A stretch of DNA of 64,000 bases from Paenibacillus woosongensis (GTDB taxonomy: Bacteria > Bacillota > Bacilli > Paenibacillales > Paenibacillaceae): assembly GCF_030122845.1 (NCBI RefSeq), contig NZ_CP126084.1, forward strand, positions 1,674,001 to 1,738,000. Reading direction: 5' to 3'. This document shows positions 27,098-35,462 of the stretch, one piece after another (the stretch's first letter is position 1; every line of letters starts with the position of its first letter). The notes under the pieces are model-generated. The model had not been told where the DNA came from, made no database searches, and worked only from the letters and a program-made list of their open reading frames with translations. The translations under genes were made by a program, and so were the position numbers.

Positions 27098-28090
27098 ATG
27101 GGTGTAGATAATCAATATCTCGTTTTTCATGAATTCGGAAAGCCTGAAGACGTCCTGAGGGTCGAGCAAAGGCCCGTTACAGCTCCCGGACAGGGCGAGG
27201 TGCTGGTACGAATGATCGCACGGCCGATCAATCCTTCGGATCTTATTCCGATCCGGGGAGCGTATTCGCACCGGATATCGCTTCCCTGCATTCCCGGGTA
27301 CGAAGGCGTCGGCATTGTGGAGGACGTGGGAAAGAATGTCACCCCGGAGCTGATCGGCAAGCGGGTGCTGCCGCTGCGGGGCGAAGGCACCTGGCAGCAA
27401 CTTGTGAAGGCATCGGCGTCCTGGGCTGTTGTGATTCCCGATGCCGTCACGGATGATCAGGCAGCGCAGCTGTATATCAACCCGGTAACTGCCTGGCTTA
27501 TTTGCCGGAATATACTGAGCTTGCGGCCGGGGTCCGTCCTTGTCGTCAATGCAAGCGGCTCTGCGCTCGGGCGGGTATTGGCCCAGTTGTGCACCTTCCT
27601 TGGAATAAGACTTATCGCTGTGACGAGAAATGATCATCATACGAAAGAGCTGCTTGAACTGGGCGCGGAATCTGTGATCAATACGGACGAGACTCCGCTA
27701 AAGCCGGCTGTCATGGAGCTGACCGGCGGCTTGGGGGCAGACGCTGCGGTGGATATGATCGGCGGCAGTCCTGGTACGGAGCTGGCTTGCTGTGTGCGTA
27801 CAGATGGAATGTTCGTCACGGTGGGGCTTCTGTCGGGCGTGCCGCTGGATTGGGCTGAAATCAGGCGCAGCACGAATGCTTCAGCGACGATGTTTCATCT
27901 GCGGCAATGGAATCAGACGGTTAGCGCTCAAGTGTGGCAGGATACGTTCAGGGAGCTGATTTCCTTAATTCAGGCGAAGAAGCTGGCGCTGCAGCCGCCA
28001 GGGTCGCGCTTTGAGCTGCAGAAGGCAAGCGCAGCGGTGCGCGCCGCCGAAGCTTCCGGGAGGAATCCGGGGAAATACTTTCTTATGTAA
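27098..28090 (+). CDS. Zinc-independent MDR oxidoreductase (quinone/enoyl reductase-like)
   Basis: 330-residue medium-chain dehydrogenase/reductase. N-terminal catalytic GroES-like fold with NPSDLIPIRGAY and PGYEGVGIVEDVG, then a Rossmann domain with NASGSALGRVLAQL. The zinc-ligand pattern of alcohol dehydrogenases is absent, so it resembles mitochondrial-type trans-2-enoyl-CoA reductases or quinone reductases. The ATG follows AGAGGGGG. Monocistronic, ending before a terminator shared with the convergent chitinase gene. Confidence 0.88.
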   Translation: MGVDNQYLVFHEFGKPEDVLRVEQRPVTAPGQGEVLVRMIARPINPSDLIPIRGAYSHRISLPCIPGYEGVGIVEDVGKNVTPELIGKRVLPLRGEGTWQQLVKASASWAVVIPDAVTDDQAAQLYINPVTAWLICRNILSLRPGSVLVVNASGSALGRVLAQLCTFLGIRLIAVTRNDHHTKELLELGAESVINTDETPLKPAVMELTGGLGADAAVDMIGGSPGTELACCVRTDGMFVTVGLLSGVPLDWAEIRRSTNASATMFHLRQWNQTVSAQVWQDTFRELISLIQAKKLALQPPGSRFELQKASAAVRAAEASGRNPGKYFLM

Positions 28091-28101
28091 CACCACATAA
28101 A

Positions 28102-28140
28102 AAAACAGCAGCCAAGAGCTCTGCTCCGTGCTGCTGTTTT
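28102..28140. terminator. Bidirectional terminator between MDR and chitinase genes
   Basis: AAAACAGCAGC pairs with GCTGCTGTTTT; A- and T-runs flank both sides. Confidence 0.9.
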
Positions 28141-28150
28141 GTATTTGATT

Positions 28151-30226
28151 TTACAGCAAACCCCATAATGCCGGAACGTTTGCCGGTTCCCAGCCCGGCA
28201 GGGAAGTGTGGGCTTGGATGCAATAGTATGTTTTGCCCTCGTATGTTACTTGGTCGTTAGTCTTGTAGTTGACGTTTGGCGCCCAAGGAGCGATGGGGCT
28301 GCCGCCGTCTGCATCGGTCGTTGCTGTTACGGCAGCGCCATCCGATACATTGCCCGCGGCATCCCGGGCTTTGACCGTGAACGTATACGTCGTGTTCGGC
28401 GCAAGTTCGCTGATTGTGGCATTCGTACCGGATACGTTCAGCTCGTTCGAGCCGTAGCTGACCGTATAACCCGTAACGCCGACGTTATCGGTCGACGCGC
28501 TCCAGGATAGGGTAACGCTGTTCGATGTCTTTCCGGTGACCTGAAGATTCGCCGGTGCCGTTGGCGGTATCGTATCGCCGGAAGCCGGGTCCGTCGTGAC
28601 GGATAATGGACTGCTAGGGGCGGAGACATGGCCTGCGGCATCCCGTGCTTTCACTGTGAACGTATACGTCGTGTTTGGTGCAAGTCCGCTGATTGTGGCG
28701 TTCGTACCGGATACGTTCAGCTCGTTCGAGCCGTAGCTGACCGTATAACCCGTAACGCCGACGTTATCGGTGGATGCGCTCCAGGATAGGGTAACGCTGC
28801 TCGATGTCTTTCCAGTGACCTGAAGATTCGCCGGTGCCGTTGGAGGCGTCGTATCAGAACCGTTGCCAGGACCGCCTGCGCCGATGGATAAATCGCTCGC
28901 CAGCTTGTTCAGGAGCGTCTTGTTCCGGTCGCCGCTGAACTCCCAGAACATGGCTCCGCCTAAGCCATTGCTCTTAATGAAGGCCGTTTTGTGGCCGAAG
29001 GACTCTACGTCGTCATAGGAAATATAAGTCCGGTTTGAAGGGTTATACAGGTACGGCACTTTAGCCGTATCGTTCCAATGCCGCGTATACCCGTTTTTAT
29101 TGATATACTTCGCTTCCAGGTCGCTAAAATCGAAGATCCCCGACTCCCATGTTCCATTCGATACGCCGGAGCAGCTTTGATACTGTCCGTTGCTGCCGGA
29201 GCCGCAATTGGCCCAGCCGCGGCCGTAGAAGGGCATGCCCAGCACGATTTTGCTGGCTGGAACGCCCGCATTCAGATGGCCTTGTACGCCGGCAGCGGCA
29301 TTAAATGTCGCTGCATCGGGCACTCCTGCGGCAGCAGCGGCAGGATCGTAGTACAGAGGAGCGTTATGCGCGCTAATGGTTTGCCAGCCGCCGTTGAAAT
29401 CGTAGGTCATAATATTGATCCAGTCAACAACCGAGGCGATGCCAGCTAGCTCGGTATTTTGTACAAATGATGGACTAGCGCCCGAGGCGATCGTCAGCAG
29501 GTAGGTTTTGCCGTCTTGCGCGCCTGCCGCATCCAGTTTTTCGCGAATTTTTTGCAGCAGCAGCGTATAGTTCTGCTTATCCGCAGGTCGGACGCTATTG
29601 CCGGATAGTCCGCCGCTAACGGGGTATTCCCAGTCCAGATCCACGCCGTCAAATTGGTATTTGCGCAGGAAATCAACCGCCGAGTTGGCGAAGGTTTCGC
29701 GGGTTTGCGCGTTTGCCGCCACATCGGAGAAGCGGTTCGACCAGCTCCAGCCGCCGACGGATATAATCGTTTTCAGTCCGGGATTCTCCTGCTTCAGCTT
29801 GATCAGCTGGCCGATATTCCCTTTAATCGGTTTGTCCCAAGTATCGCCCGGGAAGGATTTCTGGGCATCGATCCAGGGATCGCCGAGTACGATCGTTCCG
29901 TTCGGAGCGCTGATCGTGCCGGCCTCGTCCTGACAGGACCATGTGACCGGGTTAGGTCCGGTAGGATCCGGGTTTCCGTGAATGCCGTTCCAGCAAATAT
30001 CCGCGAACGCATAGTTGATATGCGTCACTTTGCTGGCATCGATGTCGGAGACGTTATAGTTTCTTCCATACGCCCCCCAGGATGGATAATATCCGATGAT
30101 TTTGTAATCCGAAGCCGCCTCCGCTTTTTGCCCCCCGTAAGCTAATGAGGAAAACATAGATAGAGTCGTGACGACAGCCAGCAGCAGGATGCTGCTCTTT
30201 GAAAACCATTGTTTGCGTAGTGCCAT
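28151..30226 (-). CDS. Secreted chitinase: GH18, two FnIII, CBM5/12
   Basis: 691-residue exoenzyme hydrolysing chitin. Signal peptide (1-38, ending AEAAS), GH18 barrel (about 41-455) with the catalytic motif DGVDLDWE at 193-200, Glu200 being the acid/base. Two almost identical fibronectin type III domains follow (from TTPPTAPANLQV and TIPPTAPANLQV, 93-residue period), then a C-terminal CBM5/12 chitin-binding domain (APNVNYKTNDQVTYEGKTYYC). The order resembles ChiA1 of Bacillus circulans. AGAGGTGG precedes the ATG. The about 400-base upstream region has two copies of TCTATCACCC. Single-gene unit. Confidence 0.96.
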   Translation of the reverse strand: MALRKQWFSKSSILLLAVVTTLSMFSSLAYGGQKAEAASDYKIIGYYPSWGAYGRNYNVSDIDASKVTHINYAFADICWNGIHGNPDPTGPNPVTWSCQDEAGTISAPNGTIVLGDPWIDAQKSFPGDTWDKPIKGNIGQLIKLKQENPGLKTIISVGGWSWSNRFSDVAANAQTRETFANSAVDFLRKYQFDGVDLDWEYPVSGGLSGNSVRPADKQNYTLLLQKIREKLDAAGAQDGKTYLLTIASGASPSFVQNTELAGIASVVDWINIMTYDFNGGWQTISAHNAPLYYDPAAAAAGVPDAATFNAAAGVQGHLNAGVPASKIVLGMPFYGRGWANCGSGSNGQYQSCSGVSNGTWESGIFDFSDLEAKYINKNGYTRHWNDTAKVPYLYNPSNRTYISYDDVESFGHKTAFIKSNGLGGAMFWEFSGDRNKTLLNKLASDLSIGAGGPGNGSDTTPPTAPANLQVTGKTSSSVTLSWSASTDNVGVTGYTVSYGSNELNVSGTNATISGLAPNTTYTFTVKARDAAGHVSAPSSPLSVTTDPASGDTIPPTAPANLQVTGKTSNSVTLSWSASTDNVGVTGYTVSYGSNELNVSGTNATISELAPNTTYTFTVKARDAAGNVSDGAAVTATTDADGGSPIAPWAPNVNYKTNDQVTYEGKTYYCIQAHTSLPGWEPANVPALWGLL
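28357..28854. repeat. Near-identical 279-bp tandem repeat coding FnIII domains
   Basis: 28357-28575 repeats at 28636-28854 with few differences, both coding FnIII domains of the chitinase. The identity extends to silent positions, so the duplication is recent or kept alike by recombination. Confidence 0.85.
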
Positions 30227-30289
30227 TACTTAAATCCACCTCTTGTCCCATAGTTTTGTAGTGCATGAAGATTGCAGGCAAATCTAAGA

Positions 30290-30402
30290 ATCTATCACCC
30301 CCTTCATGAGATAATCAGCGGGAAACCGGAAACAGAGAGTCGAACGGCCGTGATGGAGCGTTTTCAATACAAGGGATCGGAATACCGTATCTATCACCCT
30401 AA
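30290..30402 (-). promoter_or_regulatory. Repeated TCTATCACCC motif upstream of chitinase
   Basis: TCTATCACCC occurs at about 30291 and again about 100 bases farther upstream near 30391 in the same orientation, the second close to TTGATAGATAGAT. They may be operator sites. The rest of 30227-30616 shows no gene. Confidence 0.35.
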
Positions 30403-30621
30403 GCTACCTAATTATTGTAATTGATAGATAGATTTGTATGAAGGGGGAGGTTTATGTGATCCGGGGAGAAAAATCTGCCATCTGCGAATAAAATAAATGC
30501 TGCAAACCGGAGCATGCTGCTATGGGGAGAAAAGCTGCAATTCCAGGGAAACTTGTACGGAGCGGTGGGCCGCAACCAGCAATAAAGCGGGGATAGGCCA
30601 GGAGAAAGCGGGGTTAAAAAA

Positions 30622-30648
30622 AGCTCTGTTATGAATCATAACAGGGCT
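30622..30648 (-). terminator. Terminator of the ankyrin-repeat gene
   Basis: On the minus strand AGCCCTGTTATG / CATAACAGAGCT followed by seven T; the stem includes the stop codon of the gene. Confidence 0.85.
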
Positions 30649-31154
30649 CCATGTTCGCGAAGAAGCTCTGCCACAAGGTGATTCCCTTGTTTGATGGCAA
30701 GAGACAGCGGGCTTTCGCCGTCCTTCGTCCGAGTATTGACGTCGGCGCTGTGCTCGATCAATAACTCAATGATCTCTCGATTATCCTCGTGAAAGGCTGC
30801 AGTATGCAGACAGGTATGGCCATTGCTGTCCAGCAGATCAGTTTTGGCATGGCGGGCAAGCAGAAGGCGGATGACCTCCAGATTTCTTGCCCCTGAGATG
30901 GCAGCATGCAGAGCCGTGTTCGAGGGGATATAAGAGATTTTGGAGCGAGAGACCGCGTTCACATCAGCGTTGTGATCGAGCAGCGCCCGCACTGCTTCCC
31001 TCTGGCCGAAATGCGCTGCATATCCTAGCGGGGTGAGACCGTCGCTGTTAGCCGTATTCGCCAAATGAGGATGATTTTTCATGAGCTCCTCCAACCGGGC
31101 TGCGTCGCCTGCCTGTGCAGCATCAAAAAATTCATGAATCATGGATGAATCCAA
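30636..31154 (-). CDS. Ankyrin-repeat protein
   Basis: 172 residues almost entirely made of about four to five ankyrin repeats (SDGLTPLGYAAHFGQREAVRALL; NTALHAAISG; NGHTCLHTAAFHED; DGESPLSLAIKQGNHLVAELL). A cytoplasmic protein-binding scaffold without catalytic domain. TTG at 31154 is the likely start because AGGAGG lies 9 bases upstream; ATG at 31142 is an alternative. Partner unknown. Confidence 0.88.
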   Translation of the reverse strand: MDSSMIHEFFDAAQAGDAARLEELMKNHPHLANTANSDGLTPLGYAAHFGQREAVRALLDHNADVNAVSRSKISYIPSNTALHAAISGARNLEVIRLLLARHAKTDLLDSNGHTCLHTAAFHEDNREIIELLIEHSADVNTRTKDGESPLSLAIKQGNHLVAELLREHGALL

Positions 31155-31233
31155 AGTCAATCTCCTCCTTTGCATAAATATGGAAGACTAGTGTTCTTTT
31201 ATTATTTCAGAGAGCTGGCTTTAATGCAACAGG

Positions 31234-31614
31234 TCACCGGCAAGCGTGTTCTTCGTACTGCGCGCTGAAATGGTTTATTTTCATCGTTACTTTTTGCAGA
31301 TGTTTCTGCATCGTTTGGATTTCGTTCTCGACGTTCTTCTTGTGCTCGATCAATATTTCGCAGCGCTGCTTCAGGGTGCCGCCGCCTTGCACGCTTAAAT
31401 CGACGAATTCCTTGATCTGCTTAATGGGCATGCCCGTTTCCTTCAGACAGCAGATTAATCCGAGCCATTCCAAATCGTCGTCGGTAAAGCGGCGTATGCC
31501 GCCTTCACTCCGTTTCACGAACGGCAGCAGCCCCTCTTTTTCATAATAACGCAGCGTGTGACTAGGTAAATTGGTTTTTTCCGATACTTGTTTAATGGAG
31601 TAGATCATCGCCAT
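31234..31614 (-). CDS. MerR family transcriptional regulator
   Basis: 126 residues: N-terminal winged helix (YSIKQVSEKTNLPSHTLRYYEKEGLLP), then GGIRRFTDDDLEWLGLICCLKETGMPI and a dimerising coiled coil, with a C-terminal Cys and His (EEHACR). GGGAGAG precedes the ATG. It is divergent from the aldo/keto reductase gene, whose promoter has MerR architecture, so that gene is the probable target. The inducer cannot be told. Confidence 0.92.
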   Translation of the reverse strand: MAMIYSIKQVSEKTNLPSHTLRYYEKEGLLPFVKRSEGGIRRFTDDDLEWLGLICCLKETGMPIKQIKEFVDLSVQGGGTLKQRCEILIEHKKNVENEIQTMQKHLQKVTMKINHFSAQYEEHACR

Positions 31615-31651
31615 CTTATTTCTCTCCCGAATATAATTTGGTGTGCAGCTC

Positions 31652-31682
31652 TTGACTTGAAGTTTACTTTAAGCTTTAAGAT
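31652..31682 (+). promoter_or_regulatory. MerR-type promoter with dyad in a 19-base spacer
   Basis: TTGACT at 31652-31657 and TAAGAT at 31677-31682 are 19 bases apart. CTTGAAGTTTACTTTAAG (31656-31673), a near-perfect dyad, lies between. The long spacer with central dyad is what MerR activators act on. Confidence 0.85.
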
Positions 31683-31739
31683 TCTATTGTACAATACAAG
31701 CCAATGATTCAAAAGGTCTAGACAAGGAGGATATGAATC

Positions 31740-32657
31740 ATGAGAACGATGAAACTTGGAACCAGCAACCTGGAGGTACCGGTGATTGCTGTTGGCTGCA
31801 TGCGCATCAATTCGCTGGAACAAGCCGAGGCGGAGAAATTTGTGCAGACGGCGCTCGAAGCAGGTGCGAATTTTTTTGACCATGCGGATATTTACGGCAG
31901 CGGCAAATGCGAGGAGATTTTTGCAGACGCGATCCATATGAATGACGATGTGCGCGAGAAAATCATTCTGCAGTCCAAATGCGGCATTCGCCAGGGCATG
32001 TTTGATTTTTCCAAAGAGCATATATTAAATTCGGTAGACGGTATTCTGAAAAGATTGAAAACCGATTATCTTGACGTGCTGCTGCTGCATCGTCCTGACG
32101 CCTTGGTGGAACCGGAGGAAGTAGCAGAGGCGTTCGACAAGCTGGAAAGCTCAGGCAAGGTGCGCCATTTCGGGGTCTCCAATCAAAATCCCATGCAGAT
32201 CGAGCTGTTGAAGAAGCATGTGAAGCAGCCGCTAGTTGCGAATCAGCTGCAGCTGAGCATTACGAATGCAACGATGATTTCCAGCGGAATCAACGTGAAC
32301 ATGGAGAACGCTGCAGCGGTTAACCGTGACGGCAGTATTCTCGACTATTGCCGATTGCATGATATTACGATCCAGCCCTGGTCGCCGTTCCAATACGGCT
32401 TCTTTGAAGGGGTTTTCCTCGGCAACGAGAAATTCCCTGAGCTGAACCGCAAAATCGATGAAATCGCCGCCAAATACGAGGTTTCCAACACGACGATCGC
32501 GATTGCATGGCTTCTCCGTCATCCGGCCAAAATGCAGCCGGTAACCGGTACAATGAATCTGGAGAGAATTCTGGACTGCTGTAAAGCCGCTGACATCACG
32601 CTGACGCGTGAAGAGTGGTATGAAATTTACCGCGCTGCGGGGAATGTGCTTCCTTAA
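31740..32657 (+). CDS. Aldo/keto reductase (YdhF-like)
   Basis: 305-residue NADPH-dependent carbonyl reductase with a TIM barrel. The catalytic tetrad is visible as Asp and Tyr in DHADIYGSG, Lys in LQSKCG and His in LLHRPDAL. NPMQIELL and QPWSPFQ match the YdhF subgroup. The gene has a MerR-type promoter and is probably switched on by the divergent MerR protein in response to an electrophile or similar stress (inference). Terminated at about 32730-32768. Confidence 0.92.
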   Translation: MRTMKLGTSNLEVPVIAVGCMRINSLEQAEAEKFVQTALEAGANFFDHADIYGSGKCEEIFADAIHMNDDVREKIILQSKCGIRQGMFDFSKEHILNSVDGILKRLKTDYLDVLLLHRPDALVEPEEVAEAFDKLESSGKVRHFGVSNQNPMQIELLKKHVKQPLVANQLQLSITNATMISSGINVNMENAAAVNRDGSILDYCRLHDITIQPWSPFQYGFFEGVFLGNEKFPELNRKIDEIAAKYEVSNTTIAIAWLLRHPAKMQPVTGTMNLERILDCCKAADITLTREEWYEIYRAAGNVLP

Positions 32658-32729
32658 GCGGTGCGGCAAAGCGAAAGTATTTGTTTTGAGCAATAGCAAA
32701 GGGCTGTACCATAAGTCCCTAAAATAAAG

Positions 32730-32769
32730 GTTGGACGGAAAACATCGCGTGTTTCCGTTCAACTTTTTT
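32730..32769 (+). terminator. Terminator of the aldo/keto reductase gene
   Basis: GTTGGACGGAAA-C pairs with G-TTTCCGTTCAAC, followed by six T. Confidence 0.85.
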
Positions 32770-32814
32770 ACATTTCTGTTTTTGTTGGTTGCCGGCTAGG
32801 CAACTTAATATATC

Positions 32815-33030
32815 CAAGCCTAAACGGACACAGGGGACGCTATATGTGATATAACGAGGAATCTTGAGAGTTAACGGACCTGTGTTCCGCTATGGCTCCC
32901 CAAAACCTGTTAATTGCCGTCAATTTGGTTCAATAACGGAACCAGTGTCCGTAATATAGAGAAAAAGGGCCGATTTCAACAAATAGCGAATCTCCTGTCC
33001 GTTAGCGGGTGAGCAGTGTCCAGTATGATC
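32815..33030. repeat. Intergenic element of repeated ACGGAC/GTCCGT motifs
   Basis: Non-coding stretch with at least five related motifs: ACGGACACAGGGGACGCTAT, ACGGACCTGTGTTCCGCTAT, ACGGAACCAGTGTCCGTAAT and TGTCCGTTAGCGG, in both orientations. It looks like a dispersed intergenic repeat or folded mobile sequence rather than unique DNA; I recall similar sequence families in Paenibacillus genomes but cannot verify this here. The remaining spacer has no gene. Confidence 0.6.
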
Positions 33031-33068
33031 TTTGCTCACAGACTGAAGACCTTCGCTGCTATTCACTG

Positions 33069-33668
33069 TTAGGACAGCTTCTCCCACTTCGCCCACATTT
33101 CCTGCGGATTCAGCTCATAAATATCGTTCTCCCTGAACATGAACTGGTGCATAATGAATTCCCGGCGGATCGTCGCAAAATCCTCGTGATAGTTCTTGAT
33201 GAACGCATTGATTTCCGGTTCGCTGTACTTGCGGCCAAGCTCCAGCCGGGATACCAGATGCTCGAGTATGATCAGCTTCTTCTTTAGTTGGGCAGGAATG
33301 CTCTTCAACTTGCCCTCGGCGGTAAAAAAGTTCTTGATGACGGATTCCTTGATGCGCTGCTGCTGATCATCCAGCATATTTATTCCTCCTTCGGACGCCC
33401 GATAAATGAGGTTGGCGGTGGCGTCGGCGCTGTTTTTTAGAAAATAGTAGTTCAGCGAGAAAAAGATCGTATTCTTATCCCTGCGCTCGTTAATCAAGCT
33501 CGCCTCCCGCAGCTTTGCAGCATGGTGTGTAATGGTGGCCGGGGTTACGCCCAGCTTCTTGGCCAATTCCTGGCCATTTCGTTCACCGTCTCCGAGCAGG
33601 ATCAATATTCGGATTCGAGTCGGATCGGCAAGCGCCTTATGGTAGGCCACGACCTTATCTAATTGCAA
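33069..33668 (-). CDS. ArsR-type regulator with DUF2087 domain
   Basis: About 199 residues. The N-terminal winged helix is ArsR-like (KALADPTRIRILILL; GVTPATITHHAAKLREASLI); the C-terminal about 70 residues match DUF2087 (AQLKKKLIILEHLVSRLE, FATIRREFIMHQFMFREN). No metal-binding Cys set is visible, so the signal is not obviously a metal. Two TTG codons at 33674 and 33668 are possible starts; GGAGG fits the second better. Gene order gives no clear target. Confidence 0.85.
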   Translation of the reverse strand: MQLDKVVAYHKALADPTRIRILILLGDGERNGQELAKKLGVTPATITHHAAKLREASLINERRDKNTIFFSLNYYFLKNSADATANLIYRASEGGINMLDDQQQRIKESVIKNFFTAEGKLKSIPAQLKKKLIILEHLVSRLELGRKYSEPEINAFIKNYHEDFATIRREFIMHQFMFRENDIYELNPQEMWAKWEKLS

Positions 33669-33780
33669 TAGCAAGACACCTCCATCTGCGATTTAATGAT
33701 TATCTAATTAGATATGCGTTAAATTAGATTTTAATGATACTTTAGGCCAATGTCAATTCATAAATCAAAGCGCCTGTAAT

Positions 33781-33960
33781 TTAATTCTACATACATTAAT
33801 CGTTAATACCGTCGGTTTTATCCTGGGAATTCGGGCCAGACGTTCGACTAAAGGGCGAGGGATGGCGATTGCCGGGATTACGCTGACAGCGCTGCCGTTT
33901 GTGCTGATGACGCTGTTCATTGGCGGAGCGATTATCTTGACTTTTCTTTTATTTAGGTAA
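33781..33960 (+). pseudogene. C-terminal remnant of a DUF4190-type membrane protein
   Basis: The frame reads TVGFILGIRARRSTKGRGMA, then IAGITLTALPFV and a second hydrophobic segment to the TAA at 33958-33960. The GIRA-x-K-GRGMAIAG pattern is typical of DUF4190 proteins, but no start codon or SD is near and the first membrane half is missing. The rest of 33669-34060 is non-coding. Confidence 0.55.
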
Positions 33961-34005
33961 AAGAAAAAAAGGGGGCCCGTCCATTAAAATGGATGGGGCA
34001 TTTAG

Positions 34006-34053
34006 AAAAGGATAGAATCCGTTAGCGAGCTGCTAAGGACTCTATCCTTTTTT
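34006..34053 (+). terminator. Terminator
   Basis: AAAAGGATAGA-TCC / GGA-TCTATCCTTTTTT. It lies between the DUF4190 remnant and the SDR remnant. Confidence 0.8.
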
Positions 34054-34060
34054 CGTCATA

Positions 34061-34216
34061 TTAGTAAGCGATTCCGGCGCGTGCCCGGATATAGGTCTTA
34101 TCCCTGATTTGCCGGTATACGAATTCTGCCTTATCCGCAACCGATATTTCCGATCCGCCTTCAGGCAGGAAATCACGTTCTACGCGGCCTGTTGCGCCTA
34201 ATATGGAAATGTTCAT
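34061..34216 (-). pseudogene. Internally deleted NAD(P)H-binding SDR remnant (51 codons)
   Basis: The frame starts MNISILGATGRV, the Rossmann entry of SDR/NmrA-like NAD(P)H-binding proteins. It then jumps to EISVADKAEFVYRQ and TYIRARAGIAY, which resemble the C-terminal end of the same family. About 150 central residues are absent. There is no clear SD. It follows the nitroreductase gene on the same strand by 25 bases. Most likely a deletion relic. Confidence 0.55.
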
Positions 34217-34241
34217 AGGGAGCACACTTTTCAGGACAAGA

Positions 34242-34877
34242 TTACTTCCAGGTCGTTACCGCCTCAACTGGCAGACGGTAGGAAGGGCGGCCTTCAGTGG
34301 CTGCCTTGCCGATGGAAATTAACATGATAGGAACATAGCGCTCTTTCTCTAGACCAAAGGCTTCGGCAATCCGCTGTTTATCATATCCGCCGATCGGATT
34401 CGTGTCGTAGCCATGGGCACGAGCAACGAGCATCAGCTGCATCGATACGAGACTGGCATCAATCAGCACAATGTCCCGCATATTCTGTTCGGGCAAATTT
34501 TCATACATCGGCTTGAAGGAAGCGACCAGCTTCTCTTTAACATCCTCGGGCATATAGCCAAGCTCTACCGATTTTCCATAGATCTCATCGGCATTTTCAA
34601 TGCACTTCATGTCGCCGAATACGGCGATCACAGCTGCTGAGGTGTTGACCTGATTCGTATTGTACATCGCAAGTTCAGCCAACTTAGCTTTGCCCTCCGG
34701 CGTATCGATGACAACGAAGCGCCAAGGCTGCATATTGATCGAGGAAGGAGCGGTGGTCGCTTCCGCCAGAATTTCGGTCATCTCCTCGCGGCTGATTTTT
34801 ACGGCAGGGTCATAGTTTTTTACAGAACGGCGTCCGAGGACGATTTCTTTAAAATCTTTAGCAGTAATTGTACTCAT
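34242..34877 (-). CDS. Nitroreductase family protein (NAD(P)H:FMN)
   Basis: 211-residue flavoprotein of the nitroreductase fold: FMN-binding RRSVKNYDP at the N-terminus, APSSINMQPWRFVVID, and YDTNPIGGYD with a C-terminal ISIGKAATEGRPSYRLP. It resembles YodC/MhqN-type enzymes which reduce quinones and nitro compounds. AGGAGAG precedes the ATG. It is downstream of, and probably co-transcribed with, a MarR gene with a palindromic operator. Confidence 0.92.
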   Translation of the reverse strand: MSTITAKDFKEIVLGRRSVKNYDPAVKISREEMTEILAEATTAPSSINMQPWRFVVIDTPEGKAKLAELAMYNTNQVNTSAAVIAVFGDMKCIENADEIYGKSVELGYMPEDVKEKLVASFKPMYENLPEQNMRDIVLIDASLVSMQLMLVARAHGYDTNPIGGYDKQRIAEAFGLEKERYVPIMLISIGKAATEGRPSYRLPVEAVTTWK

Positions 34878-34897
34878 ACAATTTCTCTCCTATCTCT

Positions 34898-35326
34898 TTA
34901 ATATTTACTGATATTGCTTTGAATCCGCGTCAACATGCCGGTTAATGCACGGAGCTCCTCCGGGCTGAACCCCTGCAGCATTTGATCGACAAAACAACGT
35001 TTTTCCGCGCTGCAGCTCAGAATTTGCTCCCGGCCTTCATTGGTCAGGCTGACAAAGGTCTCCCGATGGTCGGAAGGGTTTCTCCGTCTGGCCACCATTC
35101 CCTGGGACTCCAGCTGCTTCAAATGACGGGTGATGGCCGCATTGTCGATATTGACCGATTTCTGCAGTGTGGACTGCGTCATCTCGTCCGTCTCAAACAA
35201 TTGATGCAGCAGCTCATATCGAGACAAGCTCATATTGGTGTTGCGCTCAAACTTTGGGCCAAACTGATTGCAAAGTTCTCTTAGCAGAAATAAAACGCGT
35301 TCTTGATCCGAAACGGAGCAACTCAT
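34898..35326 (-). CDS. MarR family transcriptional regulator
   Basis: 142 residues with the MarR winged helix (TQSTLQKSVNIDNAAITRHLKQLESQGMVARRRNPSDHRETFVSLT in pieces). Cys residues near the N-terminus (Cys3) and in LSCSAEKRC could sense redox or quinones, as for MhqR/YodB-like regulators, but this is inference. GGAGGTCATTAC precedes the ATG. First gene of an operon with the nitroreductase and preceded by a 37-base palindrome. Confidence 0.92.
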   Translation of the reverse strand: MSCSVSDQERVLFLLRELCNQFGPKFERNTNMSLSRYELLHQLFETDEMTQSTLQKSVNIDNAAITRHLKQLESQGMVARRRNPSDHRETFVSLTNEGREQILSCSAEKRCFVDQMLQGFSPEELRALTGMLTRIQSNISKY

Positions 35327-35388
35327 GTAATGACCTCCTAGGTGCTATAACCCATGGTCCTGCCTTGGTGTTGGATATACATGCTATC

Positions 35389-35425
35389 ATTCATTGAGGG
35401 GTCAATGATTGACTCCTCAATGAAT
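35389..35425. promoter_or_regulatory. Long palindromic operator of the marR-nitroreductase operon
   Basis: Two 18-base arms (ATTCATTGAGGGGTCAAT and ATTGACTCCTCAATGAAT) with one mismatch around a single central base. On the minus strand TTGACC inside it can act as the -35 box. It should be the autoregulatory site of the MarR protein. Confidence 0.8.
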
Positions 35426-35462
35426 GTATTACAAAACAGCAAGAAATGCAATAGGATATTTT

